In this document: positions 16,939 to 26,277 of the stretch, in pieces
How the letters are laid out: each line of letters opens with the position of its first letter
How positions within the stretch are numbered: position 1 is the first letter of the stretch
From: Clostridium beijerinckii
GTDB lineage: Bacteria > Bacillota > Clostridia > Clostridiales > Clostridiaceae
Length of the DNA stretch: 64,000 bases
Assembly: GCF_036699995.1 (NCBI RefSeq)
Contig: NZ_CP144906.1
Span: 3,483,001-3,547,000, forward strand
Reading direction: 5' to 3'
Translations under genes and position numbers: made by a program
Notes under the pieces: model-generated
The model's database searches: none
Told to the model about the DNA's origin: nothing
The model's input: the letters and a program-made list of their open reading frames with translations, nothing else

Positions 16939-19173
16939 CTAAACTACACTCTCCCTTATTGTTCTCACATTATCTATTGATTCATTTAATGCAACAATTT
17001 CTTCTGATATCTCTTTAATTTTCATATCTAATTCTTCTGGTGATACTTTGCCTGCAAATATTAAATTTTCAATAGCTTCATTTTTAGTCTCTATTTTTCT
17101 TTCTAATGATATTAAAGCCATCTCAATTATTTTATATATAGTGCCACTATTCATATCTAATGAAGTTTTAGTTTCTTCAGCTAAATCTGAAATATATCCC
17201 TTAATAGATTTTTTATACTTTCTTAAATTAACACTTACTAACTCCTGCTCTCTATTAAATCGCTCTTTTTGCAGGTCAATTTCTCCATTATAGAAATTTT
17301 CCATTTCTTTTCTAAAATTAATTTCTGCTTCACTTTGCAGAATATCCAAAATCTTGCTTCCCTTTACATCTCTTTCTTTTTCTCTTAATAGTGATTCTTT
17401 TTTCTTAATCTTTTCCTCATATTCTTCATTGATATCTAGTTTTTGTTTTCTTTTTAAATTAATTTCACTCTCATCATATTCTTCATATTCTCTTTCAACT
17501 GGCTTTTTCCCAAAAAAGAAATCAATACCCTTTCCAAATAAACCATCCCTTGAAACTCTTTCTGTTCTTAATCTCTTATCTCTATATACTTGTCCCTCTC
17601 CAACTTGAAGTATTCTATCTCTTTTTTCATTTTCTAATCTTTCCAAAGCTCTTCTCTGTCTCTCAACTTCTTGTCTTAATTCATCGTTTTCGCTGCTTTC
17701 TCTAGCGAGCCTTTCCCATTTAAGCCTCTTTTCACTTAGTTCTTCTTTTTTCTTTGCTATCTTCTCTTCAATATCATCAAAATAGCTCTTGTCAATTTCA
17801 TTTATTGATACAACACTTTTCCCATCAATATTAAGTTTTACTTCGATTGCGTTAACAAGTTTGCCCTTAATCATATCAAAGTCTTTTTGATCATCTATAT
17901 ATAAATCAATTATCTCTTCAAACTTTCTGATCAATTTTTTTTGAGTTCCATCAACAGTATTTTTAATTTTACTTGTAATATTTTCTGTCATATTGCTAAA
18001 ATCTGTGATTCTTAATGCAAATGATGATTTTACATCCTTTAAATCTTCATCTACTCCTTGTTCCAATTTTCCTGCCTCTGATTCTATGAAATTTCTAGAA
18101 TTATTTATTTCTGACTTTACAAGCTTCCTTATAGACTTTTTTCTTTCCTTAAGATCATTTTCTAACTCTTCTAGTTCACTCTTTGCTCTTGCAATATCCT
18201 GTTCTAGCTTGTCATTCTCTGTATTGTAAATCCCAAATTGTTCTTTTTTTAATTCCCTGCACTCATTTAATTTTGATAATATGCTTTTTATTGGTGCTTC
18301 TAGTCTGTCCCTAATATTATCATCACTTGTTAAATAATCTGCCAGCTTTTTCTTAAACTCCAGCACCCTTGCTGTTTCTCTCTTATGAGAGTCTTTTTCA
18401 GCAATTCCTTGCTTTTCAAGTCTAGCTGATATAGGATGTACAAACTTATCTTTAACATCTGCTCCAGCAATATTTATCTTGCGTTTTAAGTCAATTATAG
18501 TATCTTCTATTGTACTTTCAGTTTTGTCCTCCATATCAATTTTGTTTAACACAAGAAAAATTCTATCCATCTTGTCATTAACATCTCTCAAAAAGTTAAA
18601 CTCCTTTTGTGACCCTGGTTTATCATAAGAAAATAAGAATATAGACGCATCTGAATTTGCTACATGAGATTTTGCTGTTTTTGTATGAATATAGTGTGTT
18701 GAGTTAAATCCTGGAGTGTCCACTATCTCAACTCCATCTTTTAATATCTCAGAATCTAAATATAGAACAACTTCGGCAATCTTATCCTCAACATCCTTAA
18801 TCTCATTGTTTCTAGCTGAATATTTTTTTATTTCGTTAATTTCGACAACCTCAACTCTACCATCCTTAAATATTATTTCAGCCTTATTTTTTAAAGCTTC
18901 AGTATGAGCATATTTAAGTCTAGTTATAGTTGCTGTACTTGCAAGCTCATCCTCAACAAGAATTTCTTCTGAAAATCCCATTAATGCATTTAAAAATGTA
19001 CTTTTTCCATTACTAAAATGCCCAAAAATAGATATTACAAATCTATGATTTTCTAAGTTTTTAATTTTTTCATCTAAAAAATTTACTGTAGCTTCATCTT
19101 TAATGTTTTCTCTAATAAGTTTTACTGCTTCAACAACCTTATCTTTTTTCTCTTTGTACTCTTTTAGTTCCAT
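16939..19173 (-). CDS. Dynamin-like GTPase 2
   Basis: 744 residues. G1 GHFSNGKS at 51-58, G2 in ASTATIT near 78-84, G3 DTPG at 152-155, G4 NKID at 210-213, all canonical. The rest is almost entirely coiled coil, with a basic glycine/phenylalanine patch (DGLFGKGIDFFFGKKP) that could touch membrane. Start ATG follows GGAGGGCTAAG, which overlaps the stop of the first GTPase with one base between stop and start. Paired dynamin-like genes are known (DynA/B, LeoA-type loci, Cj0411/0412), but three in one operon is unusual. Function is inferred as membrane remodelling under stress. Confidence 0.85.
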   Translation of the reverse strand: MELKEYKEKKDKVVEAVKLIRENIKDEATVNFLDEKIKNLENHRFVISIFGHFSNGKSTFLNALMGFSEEILVEDELASTATITRLKYAHTEALKNKAEIIFKDGRVEVVEINEIKKYSARNNEIKDVEDKIAEVVLYLDSEILKDGVEIVDTPGFNSTHYIHTKTAKSHVANSDASIFLFSYDKPGSQKEFNFLRDVNDKMDRIFLVLNKIDMEDKTESTIEDTIIDLKRKINIAGADVKDKFVHPISARLEKQGIAEKDSHKRETARVLEFKKKLADYLTSDDNIRDRLEAPIKSILSKLNECRELKKEQFGIYNTENDKLEQDIARAKSELEELENDLKERKKSIRKLVKSEINNSRNFIESEAGKLEQGVDEDLKDVKSSFALRITDFSNMTENITSKIKNTVDGTQKKLIRKFEEIIDLYIDDQKDFDMIKGKLVNAIEVKLNIDGKSVVSINEIDKSYFDDIEEKIAKKKEELSEKRLKWERLARESSENDELRQEVERQRRALERLENEKRDRILQVGEGQVYRDKRLRTERVSRDGLFGKGIDFFFGKKPVEREYEEYDESEINLKRKQKLDINEEYEEKIKKKESLLREKERDVKGSKILDILQSEAEINFRKEMENFYNGEIDLQKERFNREQELVSVNLRKYKKSIKGYISDLAEETKTSLDMNSGTIYKIIEMALISLERKIETKNEAIENLIFAGKVSPEELDMKIKEISEEIVALNESIDNVRTIRESVV

Positions 19174-19174
19174 C

Positions 19175-21415
19175 TTAGCCCTCCGCGTTAATTAATTTTT
19201 CCATATCATTTAGCTTATCTAAATTTTTATCTTTATCTATCTTTAACTCATTTATCCCCTCTACAACCTGGTTGTATTTTTCATCGAGAGTCTTCTCAAA
19301 TGCATTAATATAGTAATTTGCCTGCTCAGTAACTTCATTCTTAATATAGTCATAATACTCACCTAATATTTCATTAAACTTACTTAGCATAATCCCAAAA
19401 TATTTACCTAATAATTTACTAAAATATATGTAAAGATCTTCTTTCTTGTTTTCAACAAAAACCTGTTTACTATTACTTATACGTTTTTCCATATTCTCAG
19501 CTGCTTGTTTCCTGCTAGCTTTTAAGCTATCTATGCCAATCTGCAATTTACTAATTTTTTTATTAATATTCTCTGCTTTTGTCTTATCCTCAAGTAAGCT
19601 ATCAATCTTATCTTGGTATTCTTTCTCTCTTTGTCTATAGTAATCAATTATATTGTTACGTTTCTTCTCCCAGGCTATTCTTTTACTGTGATCTAACCCA
19701 TCAGGAACTTTAACATCATATTCTTCAGTAAAAAGCAGCCATTTCCGTCTAGTCCTAGTCTCTGTCCTATATTTCTGAACTGGGTCAGGCCTCTTACCTA
19801 ATCTTGATATTTCATTTTCCATATCAACTTTGTCAACTCTTATTTTTGCTTCTATGTTTTGAATTTCTTTGCCATAATTAAGGTTATACTTACTTAATAA
19901 TTGCTTATTATTTCTTAATTGTTGTTCTAAATCCTTAATACTTTTTTCTAAGTCCATTAAAGTGCTATCGTTATTATTATTCGTATACTCCAAATTCACT
20001 TTAACTTCATCGTTCTTTGTGGTGAAATTTATTTCTCCACTTTTGTTAAATATCTTCTTAAATTCTTTATTAAAGGTATAGCTTAATAGTGAATTTATAT
20101 TTTCCTTATATTTATTAACATTTATGCTATAAGGTTCTATACAGTTATTAATAATATTCTGAACATACTTTTCTAATTTCTTTTCAATTCCATCGTTTAA
20201 GTCTTCATAACACTTAATATTATCGTTTATATATAGAAGTATTTGTTTTTTACCTTTACTAACTTCATCTTTTATATCAGAATCCATGGTCCTTGCAAAC
20301 TCTTCATTGGATTCCATTAGCTGTCTAAGGGTAGAGTTTATTATTGCTCTTCTATTTTCAAGAATTAATTCTTTTTGAAGATTAATCTTATTTAAAACAT
20401 CATCTATATCTTTCAAACCTTCAGCTTTATTTTTCTGCAATTCCTTTTTAAATTCTTCTAATAATATTAAAATTCTTTCTTTTATGTCTTCATAAAATGC
20501 TTTTGATCTATTATCCTTGCTTAAAAATCTATTTAAATATTCTCTAAAGTCATTAAAAGATGACCTTTCTAAATACTCTTCTTGAGTTAATAATTTATTT
20601 ACTTCAGAATCGCTCTCTTTAATTACCTGATTAAATAAATTTACATCTCGTCCCCATAAATAATCTCTGCTATCTAATGCAAATACCTTTATATTGTCTA
20701 TGGAATTTTCTTTTAAAGTAGTCTTAACTGATTCTACAACTCTATTAATTTTTATTAGCGCTTCTTCTTTTGACCTGGAAGAATATAATTCACTAATTTT
20801 ATTTATAACTAATATGATTTCCTTTGTTTTTATTCTTCCAAATTCTTTTAGATTTCCTTGTAGTAAGTTAAGTTCTGTTCCTGTTAACCCTTTATAATCA
20901 ACTAATACAATTGTTGCATGTGCTTCCTTCAATACCTCTTTTGTGATAAGTAACTCTTTTTCTCTTATCCCCTGAAGGCCTGGAGTGTCCATAAGTAAAA
21001 CTTCTTTATCGATTCCAATTATAGGATAACTTATATTTACATTCTTAATATTTTTATTATCATTTCCATTCTTATCCAGGTAAGATTTTAATTCTAAATA
21101 ACTATTTTCTTTACTTAAATTTATAGTTTTTGGCTTGATATCATCATAACTTATTTCAGCCAGCATTTTTTCACTGTTTTTTATTATAGTTAATACTCCA
21201 GTAGCCTCTTGTGCTGATGAATATAGTACTCTTTTCCCAATAATTGAATTTAAAAATGTACTTTTTCCAACAGAAAATTCACCTATTACTGCTATTTTAT
21301 AACTATCATCATTTAATAAATTCTCTATTTCTTCAATATCTTTTTCATAATCGCTATCTATACTTTGAGATATTTCTCTCAAAAGCTCAATTGCTTTATT
21401 ATATAACTTTGTCAT
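19175..21415 (-). CDS. Dynamin-like GTPase 1, first gene of the operon
   Basis: 746 residues. G1 GEFSVGKS at 45-52, G2 Thr in ATGV near 72, G3 DTPG at 143-146. G4 reads NKIS (205-208) instead of NKxD, which may loosen guanine specificity. Long coiled coils flank a basic segment (RTETRTRRKWLLFTEEYDV) near residue 550. Start ATG follows GGAGATAAACATAAG. About 100 bases upstream lies the GGACA-N5-TGTCC motif. Two WYL regulator genes are the next genes upstream on the same strand. It should act with the two following GTPases. Confidence 0.85.
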   Translation of the reverse strand: MTKLYNKAIELLREISQSIDSDYEKDIEEIENLLNDDSYKIAVIGEFSVGKSTFLNSIIGKRVLYSSAQEATGVLTIIKNSEKMLAEISYDDIKPKTINLSKENSYLELKSYLDKNGNDNKNIKNVNISYPIIGIDKEVLLMDTPGLQGIREKELLITKEVLKEAHATIVLVDYKGLTGTELNLLQGNLKEFGRIKTKEIILVINKISELYSSRSKEEALIKINRVVESVKTTLKENSIDNIKVFALDSRDYLWGRDVNLFNQVIKESDSEVNKLLTQEEYLERSSFNDFREYLNRFLSKDNRSKAFYEDIKERILILLEEFKKELQKNKAEGLKDIDDVLNKINLQKELILENRRAIINSTLRQLMESNEEFARTMDSDIKDEVSKGKKQILLYINDNIKCYEDLNDGIEKKLEKYVQNIINNCIEPYSINVNKYKENINSLLSYTFNKEFKKIFNKSGEINFTTKNDEVKVNLEYTNNNNDSTLMDLEKSIKDLEQQLRNNKQLLSKYNLNYGKEIQNIEAKIRVDKVDMENEISRLGKRPDPVQKYRTETRTRRKWLLFTEEYDVKVPDGLDHSKRIAWEKKRNNIIDYYRQREKEYQDKIDSLLEDKTKAENINKKISKLQIGIDSLKASRKQAAENMEKRISNSKQVFVENKKEDLYIYFSKLLGKYFGIMLSKFNEILGEYYDYIKNEVTEQANYYINAFEKTLDEKYNQVVEGINELKIDKDKNLDKLNDMEKLINAEG

Positions 21416-21502
21416 TCTTATGTTTATCTCCTTAATAATTTTTAATGAATATTTTTAATTCCTTAAAACTCTTCCTTATAAAAGTTATTTCATAACTATA
21501 TG

Positions 21503-21533
21503 ATAACGGATATGCATGGACATACTTTGTCCT
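21503..21533 (-). promoter_or_regulatory. Shared operator/promoter motif, GGACA-N5-TGTCC (copy 2)
   Basis: AACGGATATGCATGGACA, TACTT, TGTCCTT; inverted repeat at 21518-21532. It lies 88 bases before the start codon of the first dynamin-like gene and matches the block at 11688-11718. A perfect 5-bp inverted repeat in a conserved 31-base context suggests a binding site for a dimeric regulator, plausibly one of the two WYL proteins next door. Confidence 0.6.
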
Positions 21534-21615
21534 TAATATATTTTTTCTATTTTACTTTTAAAAATATTCTTAATTCTATACTTGAATAACTATTGGTAAT
21601 TCTTCAGCATATTCT

Positions 21616-22604
21616 CTATTGTTTTTTCATCTCATCCCTATATTGCTGTGGTCTTGTAACTTCTAAAAACTCTTTTTGTGAAAGCAGCCACCTTTTTACC
21701 CCTTCTCCATATACCTCTGCTTCTATTATTGCTTTTTTATTTTCATCATCATATCCTATGACTTTGGCCGTTGGCAGTCTATCGAGGACTGCCTCTAAGG
21801 AATCTCCCCAAAACTTAAATTGTATCTTCATCAATTCACCTGTATACATGAATTGAATTCTTTTTCTAAATTCTCCTTCTTCGAATCTATCTCTATCATA
21901 TAAAGGAAATTTGTTTCCATCTTCTACAATCTGATATTCTTCAAATCTATCAACTCTAAATACGATCGAATTATCCCCACTCTTTCCATCAACATAACAA
22001 ATTAAATAAAAATAAAATTCACTAAATATTAATCCAAGAGGCCACAATACATATTCTTTAATTTTTCCATCTTGTCTTCTGTATTTTACTTTTGCTTTTC
22101 TTTTATTTCGAACACAAGTATTAATCTCCCATAAAAAATCAATTAGATCTTTATTATGAGTAGGTGGAATATAATGAAATTCTTCATTTCTAATGGTATC
22201 TCTAAATAATTCTCTGTCTTCACATTGACTATCTAATATATCTAATATTCTTGTTATTTCCTGCTTTGAAAAAGCTCTAGATTCAAGAAGAATTTTAGCT
22301 AGTGCAAATATATCCCTATCTCCGAACTTAAACCCTCCACGTTTGGTGACTTTATATATTGGTTTTGCCTTATTTTTATGACTATCAACTATTATAGTTC
22401 TGCCCATTTTCAGGTCTTTTTCTAAAAAGTATCTTAATTCATCAATATCTCTTTGTATTGTTTTGTAAACAACATTATATTCTTTAGACATATCTTCCTT
22501 GGTCAAAGCTTCACCTTTATGAAGTTTCTCATATATATCTAGTATTCTATGGGTTTTAAAGTCACTGTCTCTTTTCTTATTTTCCTCTTTTTTTCTTCCC
22601 CCAC
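21616..22604 (-). pseudogene. WYL regulator with a frameshift in an A7 run behind its start
   Basis: The WYL domain is intact (KYRRQDGKIKEYVLWPLGLI, then FRVDRFEE), and the protein closely resembles the neighbour at 22720-23712. A plausible start is GTG 22602-22604, nine bases after GGAGGA, but the frame from it breaks at an A7 run (T7 at 22588-22594 on the + strand). With eight A it would read MGEEKKEENKKRDSDF, run through the missing helix-turn-helix (HRILDIYEKLHKGEALTKED) and join the long frame. Without slippage only a shortened protein from TTG 22506 could be made. So: a broken gene, a slippage-controlled gene, or a sequence error. The stop is at 21616. Confidence 0.6.
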
Positions 22605-22673
22605 TTTATATCTTCCTCCATTCACTTCTTTAACTAATCTAGACTAGACTTAAGGTAAAACTAATCTATAAAA

Positions 22674-22715
22674 CTAAAAATTCATATCACTTTTTTCGAT
22701 GATATGAATTTTTAG
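22674..22715 (-). terminator. Hairpin terminator after the second WYL regulator
   Basis: CTAAAAATTCATATCA pairs with TGATATGAATTTTTAG, a 16-bp stem with a T-rich loop, four bases after the stop at 22720. It separates that regulator from the frameshifted one downstream. Confidence 0.75.
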
Positions 22716-22719
22716 TAGC

Positions 22720-23712
22720 TTACCTATAAAGCATTCTCATTCCTTCAATAGCTTCTTTCATTTCTTCCCTAAAATTATCTGGGCCCAGAACCTCAACAAA
22801 TTTCCCTTGACTCAATAGCCACATCTTTATACCCTTACCAAACATTTTTGCTTCAATTATGTATTTGCCATTATCTTCTTTAATAATCTTAGCATTAGGT
22901 AATCTATCTAATACAGCCTCTATAGAACCACCTTTAAATCTAAACTTTATTCGTTCTAATTCTCCAGACTGCATAAATTGTATTAGTTTTCTAAACTCTC
23001 CATCTTCAAATCTCTTACTGTGATCTACCTTATAGTTTTTATCTGTAGTAATAAGTTCCCTAATCCTATCTACTCTAAAGATAGTAGGATATTCGTCACT
23101 TCTTCCCTCTATAAAACCTATAAGATAAAAATAGTATTCGGAAAACATAAGCCCTTGTGGATATATAATTCTCTTTGACATTTCTTCTTGCATCTTTCCA
23201 TCTATACCAAGCTTGCAGTATCCTATTTCTAATATTTTTTGCTTTTTAATTGCATCGCTTATTTGCCACAGCTTGTCTAGAAGTTCTGTACCATGTCGCG
23301 GTGAAACGTAATTCACTAATTCATTTCCTATAATAAACTTAATATTTTCTTTACCTTCACACACACAATTATCAATCAGATTATTCATCATACCTTTTAT
23401 CTCGTTTTTTACAAAGCCTCTACTTTCTAACAAAACTTTAGAGATTGCTAGTACTTCTTTTTCATTTAGAGTTTTACTATGCTTTCCTTTTAGGATATAT
23501 CCATCTTTCTCTGCTATAACTTCTTCTCCAATTAACTCTCCATTAGAATCTTTAGATTCTTCAGAAACAAAATCTTTAATTTCTTTTATATATCTATAAA
23601 AAGTTCTTTCATTAATTTTAAATTTGTTTAATACATCATCCTTTGTAACTACTTTCCCATCTTTTAATTCATTATAAATAAATAACAACACATATGATTT
23701 AGATTCTTCCAT
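22720..23712 (-). CDS. WYL-domain transcriptional regulator
   Basis: 330 residues. The N-terminus is a winged helix-turn-helix (VVTKDDVLNKFKINERTFYR, residues 20-45); residues about 150-240 form the WYL domain (YPQGLMFSEYYFYLIGFIEG, FRVDRI); a C-terminal dimerisation region follows (SIEAVLDRLPNAK). It is a paralog of the frameshifted gene at 21616-22604 and has a decayed third copy at 26278. WYL regulators (for example BrxR and CapW) repress phage-defence operons and release on a nucleic-acid or nucleotide signal. Position suggests that it controls the dynamin-like operon. The ribosome-binding site (AGGAAAGG) is weakly spaced. Confidence 0.8.
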   Translation of the reverse strand: MEESKSYVLLFIYNELKDGKVVTKDDVLNKFKINERTFYRYIKEIKDFVSEESKDSNGELIGEEVIAEKDGYILKGKHSKTLNEKEVLAISKVLLESRGFVKNEIKGMMNNLIDNCVCEGKENIKFIIGNELVNYVSPRHGTELLDKLWQISDAIKKQKILEIGYCKLGIDGKMQEEMSKRIIYPQGLMFSEYYFYLIGFIEGRSDEYPTIFRVDRIRELITTDKNYKVDHSKRFEDGEFRKLIQFMQSGELERIKFRFKGGSIEAVLDRLPNAKIIKEDNGKYIIEAKMFGKGIKMWLLSQGKFVEVLGPDNFREEMKEAIEGMRMLYR

Positions 23713-23771
23713 ATTAAATACGTTAACCTTTCCTATTTTACCATTTATATTATATTATTACACATTTCTCC

Positions 23772-24356
23772 TTAAATTTCATCTTTTTTTAGTTTATTCT
23801 TGTACATTTCTGCATCAGCCTCTTTTATCAAATCATTAATAGACATTTTCTTTTTTATTTCCTGCTTATATTCATAAAATCCATAACTTAGGCTTAAATT
23901 ATAAATGGTATTATTTTCATTAAATCCATCTACCTTTTTGCAGATTTTATGCCATATATTATTTACTTCTTTCATAGTTGTTTTTGGGAAAACTATCAAA
24001 AATTCATCTCCTCCCATCCTGATTATGAAATCAGTTTTTCTTATACTCTCTTTTAGAATATTTGTTACATTTATTAATAAGTTGTCCCCTTCTTCATGAC
24101 CAAAAGTATCATTTACAATCTTTAATCTATCTACATCAACAAAGCACACTACAATATTCTTCCCATTGCTTTTTGATGAGTAAAACTCTTCACTTAACAC
24201 TTCTAAGCCTGCTCTTCTATTTAATACTCCAGTCATCACATCTGTATTTGCATAATAACTTAGCTTTTCTCTTTCCGAATATAGTCTTTTTAATATCTCA
24301 TCCTTCTGTACTAATAATTTAATAAGTGCTTTTTTATCCATATTTTCATAATCCAA
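23772..24356 (-). CDS. GGDEF-domain diguanylate cyclase
   Basis: 194 residues, starting at a TTG (24354-24356) behind GAGGTAGGG. A short helical N-terminus leads into a full GGDEF domain: active-site GGDEF at 115-119, substrate-binding FVDVDRLKIVND near 72-83, and an inhibitory I-site RKTD at 106-109, five residues before GGDEF. It should make cyclic di-GMP from GTP and be feedback-inhibited. No sensor domain or membrane segment is attached. The promoter has the inverted repeat TGACA-N5-TGTCA. A decayed duplicate lies at 26485-27093. Confidence 0.85.
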   Translation of the reverse strand: MDYENMDKKALIKLLVQKDEILKRLYSEREKLSYYANTDVMTGVLNRRAGLEVLSEEFYSSKSNGKNIVVCFVDVDRLKIVNDTFGHEEGDNLLINVTNILKESIRKTDFIIRMGGDEFLIVFPKTTMKEVNNIWHKICKKVDGFNENNTIYNLSLSYGFYEYKQEIKKKMSINDLIKEADAEMYKNKLKKDEI

Positions 24357-24418
24357 TCAAAATCCCTACCTCAACATTGATATTTGCTAAACTTTACCTT
24401 TAATTATACACAATGCGA

Positions 24419-24433
24419 TGACAATAACTGTCA
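24419..24433 (-). promoter_or_regulatory. TGACA-N5-TGTCA inverted repeat before the GGDEF gene
   Basis: TGACAATAACTGTCA, 63 bases before the TTG start. The same site with one change lies before the duplicated GGDEF pseudogene (27156-27170). The core GACA-N5-TGTC is the same as in the dynamin-operon sites. Confidence 0.5.
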
Positions 24434-24457
24434 GTGTGAATTAGAAAAATAAAAAAA

Positions 24458-24497
24458 TCTAAAGTAGAATTATTTAACTATAAACTTCTACTTTAGA
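24458..24497 (-). terminator. Hairpin terminator after the gene at 24716
   Basis: TCTAAAGTAGAA pairs perfectly with TTCTACTTTAGA; on the reverse strand a T7 run follows at once. A textbook intrinsic terminator. Confidence 0.8.
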
Positions 24498-24715
24498 CTA
24501 CTATCTTTTTTGTATTTTGAATAATATGAACCGTATTATTGATGTTAATGATAATGGTGAACTTTTCAATTTCTATAATCATTTCATTAATTAAGTAATA
24601 TCAATAATCCTAATTGCATTATTTCTTATAACTTGATGTATATGTAATAACATAAATCCTTATTTAAAACTTATTCGATAAATTTTAAGTTATAATTACT
24701 GTAGTATTAATACCA

Positions 24716-25456
24716 TCATATCCTGCTATTATTATTCTTTACTAAATATTGTTGATAGCTTAAGCAACAATCATTATACTTCGTTTCATCTTTAAAATTC
24801 CAGCACTGAGGGTGATAATGCTTTATTATACATATTGACTTATGTCCTACGTTCCATTCATTGATCCAATCATTGTATTTATCTAAATTAAGATTTGTGT
24901 TCAATTGCTCTTTTGGTATTAGCATTTCTAGTATATACATTACATTAGCTGTCACAATAATATCAGGATTAATTAATTCTATTTCCTTCAAAATCAAATC
25001 TTTGTCCTTCTTTGCAAAATCCTCAATCTCTGACATATTTGATACAGATGCTCCAAATGTTTTTTTCAAATTTAATATAGCAATATTCTTTAAATTACCA
25101 CTTTCTATCTTTTTATGTATTTCATTAAAATCAGTTATATTATTAATATCTGTATTTAATAGTCCTTGTGACCATAAAAATATATTTCTCCAGGTAGCAT
25201 ACTGATTTAGTTTTTTAACATCTTTTCTTAACCCAAAAGCTAAATTCATATTTCCATCATCATCTTTTTCTTGCTCACCGTTAGGTTCTTTCAAAATAAA
25301 TAATATTTTCTTCCCTGTTTCATCCCATGTATCATTATCAACTATTCCGTCTTTAACATATTTTTCAACATCATAGACATTTCTGTCCCTTCCTTCTTTT
25401 TGCCACTCTCTTTCCCATAATTCAAATAATTCACCCAAATTTTTTATATGGTTCAT
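24716..25456 (-). CDS. Uracil-DNA-glycosylase-fold-like protein (tentative)
   Basis: 246 residues; ATG follows GGAGACATTATT. The order of motifs recalls the uracil-DNA glycosylase superfamily: ILFILKEPNGE near residue 50 (the GEAPG-like position), NPDIIVTANVMYILEM near 165-180, and KHYHPQC near 222-228 with a His-Pro close to the C-terminus. Strict active-site identity cannot be claimed. No membrane segment or signal peptide. It is the last gene of a reverse group with two small unknown genes and lies between an intact and a decayed WYL/GGDEF pair. It could be a base-excision or defence-type nuclease relative. Confidence 0.5.
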   Translation of the reverse strand: MNHIKNLGELFELWEREWQKEGRDRNVYDVEKYVKDGIVDNDTWDETGKKILFILKEPNGEQEKDDDGNMNLAFGLRKDVKKLNQYATWRNIFLWSQGLLNTDINNITDFNEIHKKIESGNLKNIAILNLKKTFGASVSNMSEIEDFAKKDKDLILKEIELINPDIIVTANVMYILEMLIPKEQLNTNLNLDKYNDWINEWNVGHKSICIIKHYHPQCWNFKDETKYNDCCLSYQQYLVKNNNSRI

Positions 25457-25511
25457 AATAATGTCTCCTTATATCTTAAATTATTAATTTTCTGTATATA
25501 CTTTGTTTAAA

Positions 25512-25808
25512 TTATTCTCCAATTAGAATTATTTCGATTTTATCTTTTAAAATTTCATCTTTCACTTCCTTCATATTACAGCATATCTCTTCACATTTAA
25601 ATTTACCTTGAATTAATTCAAAAATTTCATTTACTCTACTAAAATTTAAATATTCATACGATTTAATGATTATTGACATACTAAATATTCCATAATCTTT
25701 TTCTTTTAAATAGTTTCCAATAGCATCCTGAGCAGCTTCTAAATGATTATCCATATCATAAATCTTACTCATTCCTATACATGGCAAAATTCTCATCTGT
25801 AAAATCAT
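25512..25808 (-). CDS. Unknown protein, 98 residues
   Basis: The frame opens 11 bases after the stop of the preceding gene with a weak site (AGAAGAA). The product has mixed secondary structure (YGIFSMSIIIKSYEYLNF) and two Cys near FKCEEICC. No family is recognised. Close spacing suggests cotranslation with the 143-residue gene upstream. Alternative internal starts exist (MRILPC, MSKIYD). Confidence 0.5.
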   Translation of the reverse strand: MILQMRILPCIGMSKIYDMDNHLEAAQDAIGNYLKEKDYGIFSMSIIIKSYEYLNFSRVNEIFELIQGKFKCEEICCNMKEVKDEILKDKIEIILIGE

Positions 25809-25819
25809 TTCTTCTACAC

Positions 25820-26251
25820 TTATTCAGAAACATACTGATAAATTTCATTTCTCAAGCTTTTAGCTAGTTCATATAAAAATGATATAATACTACTACCTTC
25901 AAATTCAGTATTATAAAAATCCATTCCAGCCAATATATTAGCAATATAATGACACTTCCAATTACACTCTTCTTCCTTACCTAACAGATAGCAATCTACA
26001 AAATCAACGAATAACCCAAGACTTGATAATGGTATATATTTTTCATAGAAAGAGTATTTTAATAAAATCCTTTCGAGTATTTTTTTCTTTCTATAGTTAT
26101 TCATACATTTTAATTTAATAACTTGTTCCATTTTTGCATCTATATTATTCTTTTGGTATAAATTATAGATTTCAATAAATTCCTTATCTGCTTCTTCATT
26201 AATATTATCAAGATCATTTTCTTGACTATTCATATTACTTCTCATATTCAC
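25820..26251 (-). CDS. Unknown helical protein, 143 residues
   Basis: Start is GTG 26249-26251, nine bases after AGAGGTAGT; an in-frame ATG follows two codons later and is equally possible. The product is soluble and helical with a Lys/Asn-rich N-terminus (ENDLDNINEEADKEFIEIYN) and a conserved-looking core (FVDCYLLGKEEECNWKCHYI). No known motif. It forms a pair with the 98-residue gene. Confidence 0.5.
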   Translation of the reverse strand: MNMRSNMNSQENDLDNINEEADKEFIEIYNLYQKNNIDAKMEQVIKLKCMNNYRKKKILERILLKYSFYEKYIPLSSLGLFVDFVDCYLLGKEEECNWKCHYIANILAGMDFYNTEFEGSSIISFLYELAKSLRNEIYQYVSE

Positions 26252-26277
26252 ATCATCACTACCTCTATTAGAATATT

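Larger units (their letters stand above)
24357..24715. other. Intergenic, GGDEF promoter and convergent terminator
   Basis: Contains the inverted repeat at 24419-24433 and the hairpin at 24458-24497. The remaining 200 bases show no gene. Confidence 0.5.

Noticed and set aside
25512..26251. Two small adjacent genes considered as a toxin-antitoxin pair
   Set aside because: No recognisable toxin or DNA-binding motif and sizes are not typical; left as unknown genes.
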